A stretch of DNA of 10,696 nt from Deltaproteobacteria bacterium (lineage in GTDB: Bacteria > Desulfobacterota > Desulfobaccia > Desulfobaccales > Desulfobaccaceae), in the NCBI GenBank assembly GCA_016874895.1, contig VGSX01000107.1, positions 1-10,696 on the forward strand, in the 5' to 3' direction. The notes beneath the pieces were generated by a model that worked only from the letters and a program-made list of their open reading frames with translations, did not search any database and had not been told where the DNA came from. Both the position numbers and the translations under genes were made by a program. This document shows positions 1 through 6,248 of this stretch, in pieces (within the stretch, counting starts at the first letter, position 1; each line of letters starts with the position of its first letter).

Positions 1-567
1 GAGCTTCTGCCCGGCCTCATCAAACTGATGATGGCAGGCGCTGCAGTTATTCATGTCTTTGCCGGCCGGAGCAATATTTTTTGAGTCCAGATGCCGGAAG
101 TGCAACACCTTATCCATCCCGGCATCCAGCCTGGCCAGATTCACCGGCGGCTCGGCATTGTGGCAGGAGCGGCAGAAGCCGTCCTGGGGACCGCTCTGCT
201 TTCCCGCCGCAATCATGTCATTGTGGCAGCCGATGCAACTGGAGTGATAGATATTTTTGATTTCCTCGGGTCTGGTGTCCCTCCGGCGCAGATAAGCGAA
301 GGAAAAGGCATTATCTTCCACATAATGGCAGGTGTCGCAGCCTTTATTCTCCTTGGCCAGGGCGTCGGTGTGCTTATCGTGGAAGTAGGTTACCGGCGGC
401 ATTTCCAGCCGGTCAAAGTCGGCCAGGGTGTTGATGGTAATCTGGTCCGGTTTCCCCGGGGTGGCCGTCAGCCCCTTTTCCCCCCAGGCCTGGACGCCGT
501 AAAAGGCAATGATGGCGCAAACAACCATGAATCCGGCCCAGCGCAGCATTGGTCTTGTTTTCTTCAT
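1..567 (-). CDS. Multihaem c-type cytochrome (class III / c3-like), 3' end off window
   Basis: The first 189 residues are visible; the gene runs off the left edge without a stop. Residues 1-29 form a Sec signal peptide (basic MKKTRPMLRW, a hydrophobic core, then an AWG cleavage region), so the product is periplasmic. Four haem-attachment motifs are visible: CDTCH 77-81, CIGCH 111-115, CRSCH 132-136 and CSACH 175-179. Extra histidines (H63, H66, H108, H156, H159) could be distal ligands, which suggests bis-His low-potential haems. The spacing resembles cytochrome c3/c7-type proteins of sulfate and metal reducers, which carry electrons between periplasmic dehydrogenases and membrane quinone or redox complexes. 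The start ATG at 567 has AAGGAC eight bases upstream. The total haem number and the partner complex cannot be read because the C-terminus is missing; a Tmc-, Hmc- or Qrc-related subunit is possible but not shown. Confidence 0.88.
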   Translation of the reverse strand, partial: MKKTRPMLRWAGFMVVCAIIAFYGVQAWGEKGLTATPGKPDQITINTLADFDRLEMPPVTYFHDKHTDALAKENKGCDTCHYVEDNAFSFAYLRRRDTRPEEIKNIYHSSCIGCHNDMIAAGKQSGPQDGFCRSCHNAEPPVNLARLDAGMDKVLHFRHLDSKNIAPAGKDMNNCSACHHQFDEAGQKL

Positions 568-620
568 GAATCCCAGTCCTTAGCTGATAACTGATAAGAG
601 CTGCTGAGTAATCCTTGTGA

Positions 621-649
621 AAATTACCACATTATCGACCATCCGTCAA
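621..649 (-). promoter_or_regulatory. Candidate sigma-70 type promoter for the cytochrome gene
   Basis: On the minus strand there is a -35-like TTGACG (644-649), a 17-base spacer and a -10-like TAATTT (621-626), about 54 bases upstream of the cytochrome start. The -35 box matches 5 of 6 consensus bases, but the -10 box only about 3 of 6. A GATAAT lies inside the spacer and could serve as an alternative -10. This is a weak prediction. Confidence 0.3.
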
Positions 650-774
650 TAATCAAAATAAGCCGCACCAGTTGGGAGAAAGTATTTCTTACTTCCCTTT
701 TTTGCAAGTATCTTAAAGACGTTGCTGCTTTCATAGGACAAGTCCGGAACCAGTGTCCCAGATAATTTTTTGAT

Positions 775-850
775 AAAAAATATACCAGCCTCTGTTTAGT
801 TATTGGACATATTTTCAGGATTGAGTTTGGAGATGAGCCCAGAGCCTGGT
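775..850 (-). terminator. Imperfect terminator-like inverted repeat after the TSUP gene
   Basis: Just past the transporter stop codon, 11-base arms at 840-850 and 784-794 can pair with one mismatch (ACCAGGCTCTG against CAGAGGCTGGT on the minus strand). They are followed by TATATTTTTTATC. The loop would be about 45 bases, long for an intrinsic terminator, so the fold is uncertain. An AT-only palindrome (765-781, six T, GAT, six A) overlaps the T-run. I see no gene in the rest of 568-851. Confidence 0.3.
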
Positions 851-851
851 T

Positions 852-1664
852 TCAGCCCCGCCAATACTGCATTAGATCCCACAGCATTTTGGTGCCCACG
901 ACGAACAGCAGCAGGGCGAAGACGCGCTTGAGCCGGTCCACCGGCAGGCTGTGGGCCAGGCGCACGCCCAGGGGTGCAGTGAGCATGCTGCAGCCCACAA
1001 TTCCCAGGAGGGCGGGCAGATAAATATACCCCAAGGAGAAGGGCGGCAGATCGGCAGCCCCCAGGCCGTTGACGATATACCCCAGGGTCCCGGCCATGGC
1101 GATGGGAAAGCCGATGGCTGCCGAGGTGCCTATAGCGGTATGCACCGGCAGGTTGCAATAAATCATGAAGGGGACGGAGAGCGTGCCGCCGCCGATGCCT
1201 ACAAAGGCGGAGACTACCCCGATGACGTTCCCCACCCCGAACATGCCCCAGGGTCCGGGCAGGGTGCGGCCGGCCTTGGGTTTGCGGTCGGTGAAGAGTT
1301 GCCCTGCCATATAATACAGAAAGATCACAAAGATGACCTTGAGGACGTTCGTGGAGAGGCGGGAAGCCAGGGTAGCGCCCAGAAAAGTTCCCAACAGGAT
1401 CCCCAAGGCGATGCGGCGCACCACCTCCCACTGCACCGCCCCCCGCCGGTGATGGGCCATAAAACTGGACACCGAAGTGAAAATAATGGAGGCCATGGAG
1501 GTCCCCAGGGCCAGGTGCATGAGGTGTTCCCGGGGAACAGCCTGCCAGGTCAGGGTGAAAACCAGCATGGGGACGATGACCAGCCCCCCGCCGATCCCCA
1601 GGAGCCCGGCCAGGATGCCGGCCACCGCGCCCACGGCCACGTACAGCAGGATAAGTTCCATCAT
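852..1664 (-). CDS. TSUP family (TauE/SafE) membrane transporter
   Basis: A 270-residue, strongly hydrophobic protein of normal length for the TSUP family, with roughly eight membrane segments. It shows the family's internal duplication: GLLGIGGGLVIVP at 20-32 is repeated as AFVGIGGGTLSVP at 153-165, and LALGTSMASI (51-60) is repeated as TAIGTSAAIG (176-185). Family members move small anions, often sulfur-containing (sulfite, sulfoacetate, sulfate, thiosulfate) or organosulfonates. In a respiratory anaerobe a sulfur oxyanion is plausible, but the substrate cannot be read from sequence. The start is one of two tandem ATGs at 1664 and 1661; neither has a good ribosome binding site close by. A six-codon open frame ends on these ATGs. 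The neighbouring cytochrome is 284 bases downstream on the same strand. Confidence 0.9.
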   Translation of the reverse strand: MMELILLYVAVGAVAGILAGLLGIGGGLVIVPMLVFTLTWQAVPREHLMHLALGTSMASIIFTSVSSFMAHHRRGAVQWEVVRRIALGILLGTFLGATLASRLSTNVLKVIFVIFLYYMAGQLFTDRKPKAGRTLPGPWGMFGVGNVIGVVSAFVGIGGGTLSVPFMIYCNLPVHTAIGTSAAIGFPIAMAGTLGYIVNGLGAADLPPFSLGYIYLPALLGIVGCSMLTAPLGVRLAHSLPVDRLKRVFALLLFVVGTKMLWDLMQYWRG

Positions 1665-1681
1665 GTTAAGAATCGTAACAT
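1661..1681 (-). other. Possible six-codon leader ORF overlapping the TSUP start
   Basis: ATG at 1681 opens MLRFLT, whose TGA stop overlaps the first TSUP ATG (ATGA arrangement). An AAGGG at 1695-1699 lies 13 bases upstream of this ATG, while the transporter's own ATGs lack a Shine-Dalgarno sequence. This could be a translational-coupling leader. It could equally be chance in an AT-rich leader. Confidence 0.2.
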
Positions 1682-1760
1682 ATTAATTATTTTTCCCTTT
1701 TAACGCATTTCCGGATGTTGGGCCGGCTCGCGCTTTTTCCCCCAAAAAAGCCATGGCACC

Positions 1761-1769
1761 TGGTATAAT
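1761..1769 (+). promoter_or_regulatory. Extended -10 promoter for the AI-2E family gene
   Basis: TGGTATAAT is a perfect TATAAT preceded by the TGn extended -10 element, 42 bases upstream of the ATG at 1812. No good -35 box is present at 17 bases, which fits extended -10 promoters. A short palindrome, TAGAAAATCTA, starts at the last bases of the -10 box and spans the predicted start of transcription. Confidence 0.55.
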
Positions 1770-1811
1770 AGAAAATCTACTGTTAATTCCTGGGAGAGGC
1801 CCCTTTTTATT

Positions 1812-2828
1812 ATGGATGGAAAAGTCTTTAGTGTTCCCGTCGCCTTTATCACTGCCGCCGCCTTTGTCATCATTGTGGCGGGGATGCAGGTTGCAGCCCC
1901 CATTATCATTCCTTTTCTCCTGGCCTTGTTTCTGGCCACCCTCTGTTCGCCGCCCCTTTTTTGGCTGCTGCGCCACAAGGTCCCCAATGGCCTGGCAGTC
2001 CTGGTCATTATGGTGGGACTCGTCGTTGTCACAGTTTCCCTGATGATTTTTGCCGGGAGATCATTAAATTCTCTAACGCAGCAACTCCCCGCCTATCAGG
2101 AACGCCTCCTGGCGCTCATTAACCATTTCGTAATCTGGCTGAACAGCCAGGGATTGCGAATCGATATGAATAAGTTGCCGTTAGATGATTATTTTAACCC
2201 GAGAATGGTCCTGAGCCTGGTGACTTATGGCCTGTCGGTCCTGCGGATCCTGTTTACCAACCTGTTTCTGATCCTGCTCATTGTCTTTTTTATTCTCCTG
2301 GAGGCCTCGGGTTTTCCCCAGAAACTGCGGGATGCCTTTCCCAACCATGAGACCCTGGAGCATTTTAAGGCTATTACAGCCAATGTCAATCGCTACATGG
2401 GGTTTAAAGCGCTTTTCAGTCTGGCCACCGGGGTTTTGATCTGGCTCCTGTTGGCCCTCATCGGGGTGGATTTCGCCGGGACCTGGGGCCTGCTGGCCTT
2501 TTTCCTGAACTTTATCCCCAGCATCGGTTCCATTATCGCGGCCGTCCCGGCCATCTTCTGGGCCCTGGTGCAGTTGGGGGTCCCCTCCGCCCTGCTAACC
2601 TTGCTGGCCTATCTGGTGGTGAATATCGCCATCGGCAACTTCCTGGAACCTCGCTATGTGGGCCGCCGTTTGGGATTATCCACCCTGGTAGTGATTATTT
2701 CAATGTTTTTCTGGGGCTGGGTCCTGGGCCCCATCGGCATGTTGCTTTCGGTTCCCCTTACCATGGTAGTTAAGATAGCCCTGGCCTCCAAACAGGATAC
2801 CCGCTGGATGGCCGTGATGTTGGAATAG
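1812..2828 (+). CDS. AI-2E family transporter / membrane permease
   Basis: A 338-residue integral membrane protein with the usual AI-2E (UPF0118, PerM/TqsA/YdiK-like) layout. Hydrophobic segments lie near 9-44, 60-82, 133-165, 200-219, 222-256, 258-275 and 289-325, with a polar domain at about 83-130. The family signature sits in the C-terminal half: FLNFIPSIGSIIA at 231-243, then GNFLEPRYVGRRLGLS at 275-290 and WGWVLGPIGMLLSVPLT at 301-317. Family members have been linked to autoinducer-2 export and, in some cases, Na+/H+ antiport, so the substrate is open. AGAGG (1795-1799) is a somewhat distant (12-base) ribosome binding site for the ATG at 1812. The promoter at 1761-1769 drives it away from the TSUP gene. 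No strong terminator follows; only a 4-bp GGGC/GCCC stem with a short T-run lies near 2829-2846. Confidence 0.9.
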   Translation: MDGKVFSVPVAFITAAAFVIIVAGMQVAAPIIIPFLLALFLATLCSPPLFWLLRHKVPNGLAVLVIMVGLVVVTVSLMIFAGRSLNSLTQQLPAYQERLLALINHFVIWLNSQGLRIDMNKLPLDDYFNPRMVLSLVTYGLSVLRILFTNLFLILLIVFFILLEASGFPQKLRDAFPNHETLEHFKAITANVNRYMGFKALFSLATGVLIWLLLALIGVDFAGTWGLLAFFLNFIPSIGSIIAAVPAIFWALVQLGVPSALLTLLAYLVVNIAIGNFLEPRYVGRRLGLSTLVVIISMFFWGWVLGPIGMLLSVPLTMVVKIALASKQDTRWMAVMLE

Positions 2829-2853
2829 GGCCATGCCCGGCTTTTAATGTTTA

Positions 2854-2868
2854 AGGTTCAAGGTTAAG
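2854..2868. repeat. Short GGTTCAA-type repeat
   Basis: AAGGTTCAAGGTTAA contains two overlapping degenerate GGTTCAA units, in the 100-base gap between the AI-2E gene and the phosphoesterase. A related repeat occurs at 6187-6206. No gene is seen in this gap. Confidence 0.35.
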
Positions 2869-2928
2869 AGGCTCAGAGGCGGGAAAGCCCAGTGCCCCCC
2901 GACCGTTAACAACGTGAAGGAACCCTCC

Positions 2929-4230
2929 ATGCCCACAACGTATTACTGCATCAGCGATTTGCATATCGGCGGCGACGAGGCCCTGGGAGTCTGCGATTAC
3001 GAAGCGGAGTTCATCGCCTTCCTGGAGGAACTGGCCGCGACCCAGGAAGATTGCGAGCTCCTGATCATCGGGGATATCTTCGGCCTCTGGGAATTTACCG
3101 ACATCCAGGGGCCGGCGAAACTCGGCAAACTCTTGGAGCAGTTTCCCGCCATTTTTGAGGCCTTCCGTCGCGCCGGAGAAAAGATCGCCATCACCATGCT
3201 GCCCGGCAATCACGACTATGAAATCGCCTGCTACCCGGAATATGTCGAAAAGCTTAAGCCTTATAATATCAACCTGGAGCAGACCCCGGCCATCACCCGG
3301 CAGATCAACGGCCAGACCATCTGGATCGAGCACGGCAACCAGTACGACGCTTACAACCGCATGCCCGACTTCGGCAACCCCCATGCCCATCCCATCGGGT
3401 ACTTCCTCACCAGCAATGTCGTCAGTACGGCCGGAAAACACTCGCACTTCGGCAGATACAACTGGTTGAAGGATATCCAGTCAGTCTATCCCACCGAGCA
3501 GGTACCCTATTGGATTTTTTCCAATTATTTTTACCATGAGATGAGCGGCTTTCTCCGCTGGCTGTTGCTGCCGTTCCTGCTTTTTTCCGGGTTTGAGGTC
3601 TTCATCCTGCTGGGGGCCGCCCTGGAGTTTTTCGGGATGACCAGCACCAACATCTTCCTTCACAACTGGCTGTTTACCTCCCTGGGCTTCGTCGGCAACC
3701 TGGTTCAGCTGATCATTATCATCAACACCATCCTCTTTGTGACTTTCATCATCCTGGCAGTGCCGCTATACCTGATCTGGCGGGATTTCCGGGCAACGTT
3801 GCGCAGATTTCAGATCGTTCTCAATCCGGCCGAATTAAGCAGTGAAAAAGAACAGAAATATCTGGACGCGGCCGCCAAAGTCTTTGAGGCTCATCCCGAG
3901 GTCACCATCTTCGTCTATGGCCACACCCACAAACCCTCTTTGCGGCAATTGGGCCAGCGGGCGGTTATTAATACGGGCACCTGGCTGAAAAGACTCGACG
4001 ATGTGCCCCCCCGGTTCGGCTTCCTGCCCAAAATTTACCTGCCTTTCTTCTGTCTTAATTACTTCCGGATCAGCGAGGCCGAGGGCCGGATTGCCATTGA
4101 CTACCGCAAAATTCCCAAGGCCCCGCCCCAGGATCTGACCTTCCTGCAGCGTTGGCTGGTGTCCAAAAAACGCCGCAAACCGGACGCTGTCCCGGAAAAT
4201 ATCTTACTTGAGACAGGTGTGACGAGATGA
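2929..4230 (+). CDS. Membrane-anchored calcineurin-like metallophosphoesterase
   Basis: 433 residues. The dimetal metallophosphoesterase motifs are present in order: DLH (D10, H12), GDIFGLWEF with D49, LPGNHD with N94 and H95, an EHGNQYD segment with H135, and YGHTH with H332 and H334. The GDxFxLW pattern is loosely like LpxH-type UDP-2,3-diacylglucosamine hydrolases, but the protein is nearly twice their length. Between the HG and GHTH motifs lies an insertion of roughly 190 residues, including two strongly hydrophobic stretches (about 207-235 and 248-284). This predicts a hairpin anchoring the enzyme in the inner membrane with both catalytic halves in the cytoplasm. A basic KKRRK tail follows near the end. 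I chose the ATG at 2929 because AAGGA lies seven bases upstream; a GTG at 2914 would place that site inside the gene. The substrate is unknown; lipid or nucleotide-lipid phosphates are possible. Confidence 0.85.
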   Translation: MPTTYYCISDLHIGGDEALGVCDYEAEFIAFLEELAATQEDCELLIIGDIFGLWEFTDIQGPAKLGKLLEQFPAIFEAFRRAGEKIAITMLPGNHDYEIACYPEYVEKLKPYNINLEQTPAITRQINGQTIWIEHGNQYDAYNRMPDFGNPHAHPIGYFLTSNVVSTAGKHSHFGRYNWLKDIQSVYPTEQVPYWIFSNYFYHEMSGFLRWLLLPFLLFSGFEVFILLGAALEFFGMTSTNIFLHNWLFTSLGFVGNLVQLIIIINTILFVTFIILAVPLYLIWRDFRATLRRFQIVLNPAELSSEKEQKYLDAAAKVFEAHPEVTIFVYGHTHKPSLRQLGQRAVINTGTWLKRLDDVPPRFGFLPKIYLPFFCLNYFRISEAEGRIAIDYRKIPKAPPQDLTFLQRWLVSKKRRKPDAVPENILLETGVTR

Positions 4231-4308
4231 GGAATCACTGGGAACCGTCGACTGGGAAGAACCTGTATTGCGGTTGCCAGGCTCCCCTAAAGGTAGACGG
4301 GCAGGTAT

Positions 4309-4800
4309 TCACAGAGAAAGGCAGAGGATGAGGGCATCCTCGCCGGTGTCGTCGTAATAGCGTTTCCGGGTTGCCACATGTTGGAAACCGAGAGCATGGT
4401 ACAAAGATAACGCCGCCTGGTTGGAGGGTCTGACCTCCAGCCAGACGGTTTTGAGATCGTGTTCCTGTGCCAGAGCAATGGCTTTGAGAATCAAACGGCG
4501 CCCCAGGCCCCGCCGCCGGTGAGCCGGGTCCACCGCCAGGTTTAAGATGTGCATCTCATCGATTATCTGCCAGAAAATGATAAATCCCAGGATTTCCTGC
4601 GGTGTATCAATCGGTGAACATGCTAATAAAACAGTGGAATAGGGTTTTTCCAGCTCACTGAGAAAATGCTGGCGGGGCCAGGGGGAAGGGAATGACTGAT
4701 TCTCGATGATCAGGAGGGCATCGATATCCGCCGAGGTGGCCAAACGCCAATTTAACTCGGAAAAATCAGGGTTATTTTTTCTGCAACAATTCGCTGGCAA
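4309..4800 (-). CDS. rimI: Ribosomal protein S18-alanine N-acetyltransferase
   Basis: A 163-residue GNAT-family protein. The acetyl-CoA pyrophosphate loop is NLAVDPAHRRRGLG (87-100). It is followed by LEVRPSNQAALSLYHALGF (121-139), which carries the RimI-typical Glu122, Asn127 and Tyr134, and then RKRYY (145-149). RimI acetylates the N-terminal alanine of ribosomal protein S18; a broader GNAT role cannot be excluded from sequence. The start is TTG at 4800: CAGGG lies eight bases upstream, no ATG or GTG occurs before the conserved first beta strand (LNWRLAT), and the frame is closed upstream by a TGA at 4828-4830. It overlaps the EIIA gene by 29 bases, so translational coupling is likely. It is the last gene of the minus-strand cluster and converges on the phosphoesterase. 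I see no clear terminator in the 78-base gap between them. Confidence 0.87.
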   Translation of the reverse strand: MPANCCRKNNPDFSELNWRLATSADIDALLIIENQSFPSPWPRQHFLSELEKPYSTVLLACSPIDTPQEILGFIIFWQIIDEMHILNLAVDPAHRRRGLGRRLILKAIALAQEHDLKTVWLEVRPSNQAALSLYHALGFQHVATRKRYYDDTGEDALILCLSL

Positions 4801-5179
4801 CAGTAATGCCCTGCTGACCGGATTGTTTCAAGATTGAGGCCATCTCCCGCAGATTGGCGTATTTGCCGTTCCGCAAGTGGCTTACTTTAATCAGCATGGG
4901 CAGATTCACCCCGGTAATGACTTCCACCTGATCCTCTTTCAGAAACGACAGACTCAAGTTAGACGGAGTGCCGCCGAACATATCGGTGAGAATGAGCACG
5001 CCATCACTGGGATGCAGTTTTGCCAGGGCTTCGGCGATCTGCTGCCGGGCTTCCTCAGGCGGGCCGCTCGGGTCCAAAGAAACTGCCATGACTTTTTCCA
5101 AGCGGCCGAGAATGACGTCCGAGGCGGAAAGCAAAGCCTCCGCCAGGTGCCGGTGGGTGACAATGAGTATACCAACCAT
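4772..5179 (-). CDS. PTS EIIA domain, mannose/fructose family (EIIA-Man type)
   Basis: 135 residues, the length of a stand-alone EIIA-Man domain. The N-terminal strand MVGILIVTHRH places the phospho-accepting histidine at H9 by alignment with the THG motif of E. coli ManX. LILTDMFGGTPSN (62-74) and VITGVNLPML (87-96) are the other family signatures. The domain normally accepts phosphate from HPr and hands it to an EIIB. No EIIB, EIIC, EIID, HPr or EI gene is in this window, so a regulatory role is as likely as sugar uptake. It lies 13 bases after rapZ and has AGGAG ten bases before its ATG. In E. coli this position after rapZ is taken by ptsO (NPr). A mannose-type EIIA here is a pattern I recall from Deltaproteobacteria. 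Confidence 0.92.
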   Translation of the reverse strand: MVGILIVTHRHLAEALLSASDVILGRLEKVMAVSLDPSGPPEEARQQIAEALAKLHPSDGVLILTDMFGGTPSNLSLSFLKEDQVEVITGVNLPMLIKVSHLRNGKYANLREMASILKQSGQQGITVASELLQKK

Positions 5180-5192
5180 GTCAGTTTAACTC

Positions 5193-6095
5193 CTATTCGC
5201 GTAAAATATCTCGATGTGAGATGGATAGAGGGAGCCCGAAGCCCTGTAAATGGTTTTTCAGGCTTTCGGCTAGCACCACGGAACGATGGTGCCCCCCGGA
5301 ACATCCCACGGCGATGGTCAGGTGGGTTTTCCCTTCCTTCTGATAATTGGGAATAAGATAATCCAGCATGGGAAAAAACCTGCCTAAAAACTCCTTGGTT
5401 TCCTCCCGGGCCAGGACAAATTCCTGGACAGGCACCTCCAAGCCGTTTAACTCTTTGAGGTCTTTAATAAAATAGGGGTTCGGCAAAAACCGGATATCCA
5501 TGACGATATCGGCTTCCGGGGGAAGCCCGTATTTGAACCCGAAGGAAATGATATGCAGCTGTAAACGACGGCTCAGAGGGAATTGGCTATACTCCTCCAT
5601 GATGAGATTCCTCAGATTATGAACCGTCATGCTGGAGGTATCAATGATCCGGGTGGCATCGTGGCGCAGGGAATCGAGTTGGTTTCTTTCCTTCTGGATG
5701 GCCTGCACGATGGTTTCATCCGACGCCAGGGGATGCTGCCGCCGGGTTTGGCTGAAGCGCCGGATGAGGATCTCATCGCTGGCTTCCAGAAAAACAATAT
5801 GCAGCTGGTAGCCCATTTTTCGCAGGCGAGGGAAAAAACTCATGTAATGTTTAACGAATCCCTTGGTGCGAACATCCATGCCAAAGGCGACTTTAACGTC
5901 CTCCTGGGTGATTTGAGCACGTAATTGAAGGAATTTGGGGACAAGATGGATGGGGAGGTTGTCGATACAGAAATAACCGATATCCTCCAGGGCCTTGAGG
6001 GCAGTGCTTTTTCCGGAGCCGGAGAGGCCGGTTACGACAATCACCGGATAATTTTCTGAATTATCAGCCATCTCTTGCATCGTGTCTGCCGTCAT
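5193..6095 (-). CDS. rapZ: RapZ family nucleotide-binding protein
   Basis: 300 residues, close to E. coli RapZ. The Walker A motif is GLSGSGKST (23-31); GMDVR (72-76) and FLEASDEILIRRFSQTRRQHPL (103-124) follow in the kinase-like N-terminal domain. The C-terminal domain carries SFGFKYGLPPEAD (184-196), DIRFLPNPYF (200-209) and GCSGGHHRSV (264-273). In enterobacteria RapZ binds glucosamine-6-phosphate and small RNAs to control glmS; here only ATP/GTP binding and a general regulatory role can be inferred. The reading frame stays open upstream to a TTG at 6131, but I chose the ATG at 6095: it has AAAGG seven bases upstream, and the longer version would translate the terminator's T-run. A second ATG at 6080 is less well served. 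It is followed closely by the EIIA gene. Confidence 0.95.
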   Translation of the reverse strand: MTADTMQEMADNSENYPVIVVTGLSGSGKSTALKALEDIGYFCIDNLPIHLVPKFLQLRAQITQEDVKVAFGMDVRTKGFVKHYMSFFPRLRKMGYQLHIVFLEASDEILIRRFSQTRRQHPLASDETIVQAIQKERNQLDSLRHDATRIIDTSSMTVHNLRNLIMEEYSQFPLSRRLQLHIISFGFKYGLPPEADIVMDIRFLPNPYFIKDLKELNGLEVPVQEFVLAREETKEFLGRFFPMLDYLIPNYQKEGKTHLTIAVGCSGGHHRSVVLAESLKNHLQGFGLPLSISHRDILRE

Positions 6096-6129
6096 CAGCC
6101 GACCTTTTTTCAATGCCCTGAAATCACAC

Positions 6130-6157
6130 AAAAAACGGGCGGCAAGGCAACCGCCCG
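6130..6157 (-). terminator. Strong intrinsic terminator between ptsN and rapZ
   Basis: On the minus strand, CGGGCGG (6157-6151) and CCGCCCG (6142-6136) form a perfect 7-bp all-GC stem with an 8-base loop, followed directly by six T (6135-6130). This is a textbook rho-independent terminator for transcripts coming from ptsN. It ends only 34 bases before the rapZ ATG, leaving little room for an independent rapZ promoter. Partial read-through or attenuation is therefore possible. Confidence 0.8.
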
Positions 6158-6186
6158 AAATTCCTGATTAATCTGTCCCAAAAATG

Positions 6187-6206
6187 AAAGGTTCAAAGTT
6201 CAAAAA
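6187..6206. repeat. Tandem 7-base GGTTCAA/AGTTCAA repeat
   Basis: AAAGGTTCAAAGTTCAAAAA contains GGTTCAA followed directly by AGTTCAA, a two-unit 7-base tandem repeat. It resembles the repeat at 2854-2868. Both copies are intergenic. Confidence 0.45.
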
Positions 6207-6222
6207 TAAAGCCACAATGGAG

Positions 6223-6239
6223 GGTGGGCATTGCCCACC
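6223..6239. repeat. Perfect 17-base palindrome (REP-like hairpin)
   Basis: GGTGGGCATTGCCCACC is a perfect inverted repeat: 7-bp stem 6223-6229 / 6233-6239 with a 3-base loop. It sits 10 bases past the ptsN stop codon. From memory, similar GGTGGGCA-T-TGCCCACC palindromes are dispersed in many bacterial genomes as small REP-like elements. It lacks a T-run on either strand, so it is not a classical terminator, but it could protect the ptsN mRNA 3' end. Confidence 0.6.
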
Positions 6240-6248
6240 ATACCAAAA

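Noticed and set aside
91..594. Open frame on the plus strand opposite the cytochrome gene
   Set aside because: The minus strand encodes a signal peptide and four CxxCH motifs. The plus-strand translation shows no recognisable domain.
951..1703. Long open frame of 250 codons on the plus strand opposite the TSUP gene
   Set aside because: It is rich in Gly, Gln, His and Asp with no domain pattern, as expected for the antisense of a GC-rich membrane-protein gene. The minus-strand TSUP protein has clear family motifs.
1754..1769. TGGCAC as half of a sigma-54 promoter upstream of the AI-2E gene
   Set aside because: The required GC of the -12 element is missing at the right distance. The same stretch contains a better extended -10 sigma-70 box.
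2914..2928. GTG at 2914 as the start of the phosphoesterase
   Set aside because: The AAGGA at 2917-2921 is ideally placed for the ATG at 2929 and would lie inside the gene if the GTG were used.
2851..3447. Minus-strand open frame of 198 codons over the phosphoesterase
   Set aside because: It is antisense to conserved metal-binding motifs and has no ribosome binding site or family signature.
4772..4782. A-run (AAAAAA) before the EIIA stop codon as a programmed frameshift site making an EIIA-RimI fusion
   Set aside because: A -1 slip leads into the wrong frame; rimI is in the +1 frame. rimI also has its own ribosome binding site and start.
6096..6131. TTG at 6131 as the rapZ start
   Set aside because: The extra 12 codons come from the terminator T-run and leader and lack a ribosome binding site. 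The ATG at 6095 has AAAGG seven bases upstream and gives the normal family length.
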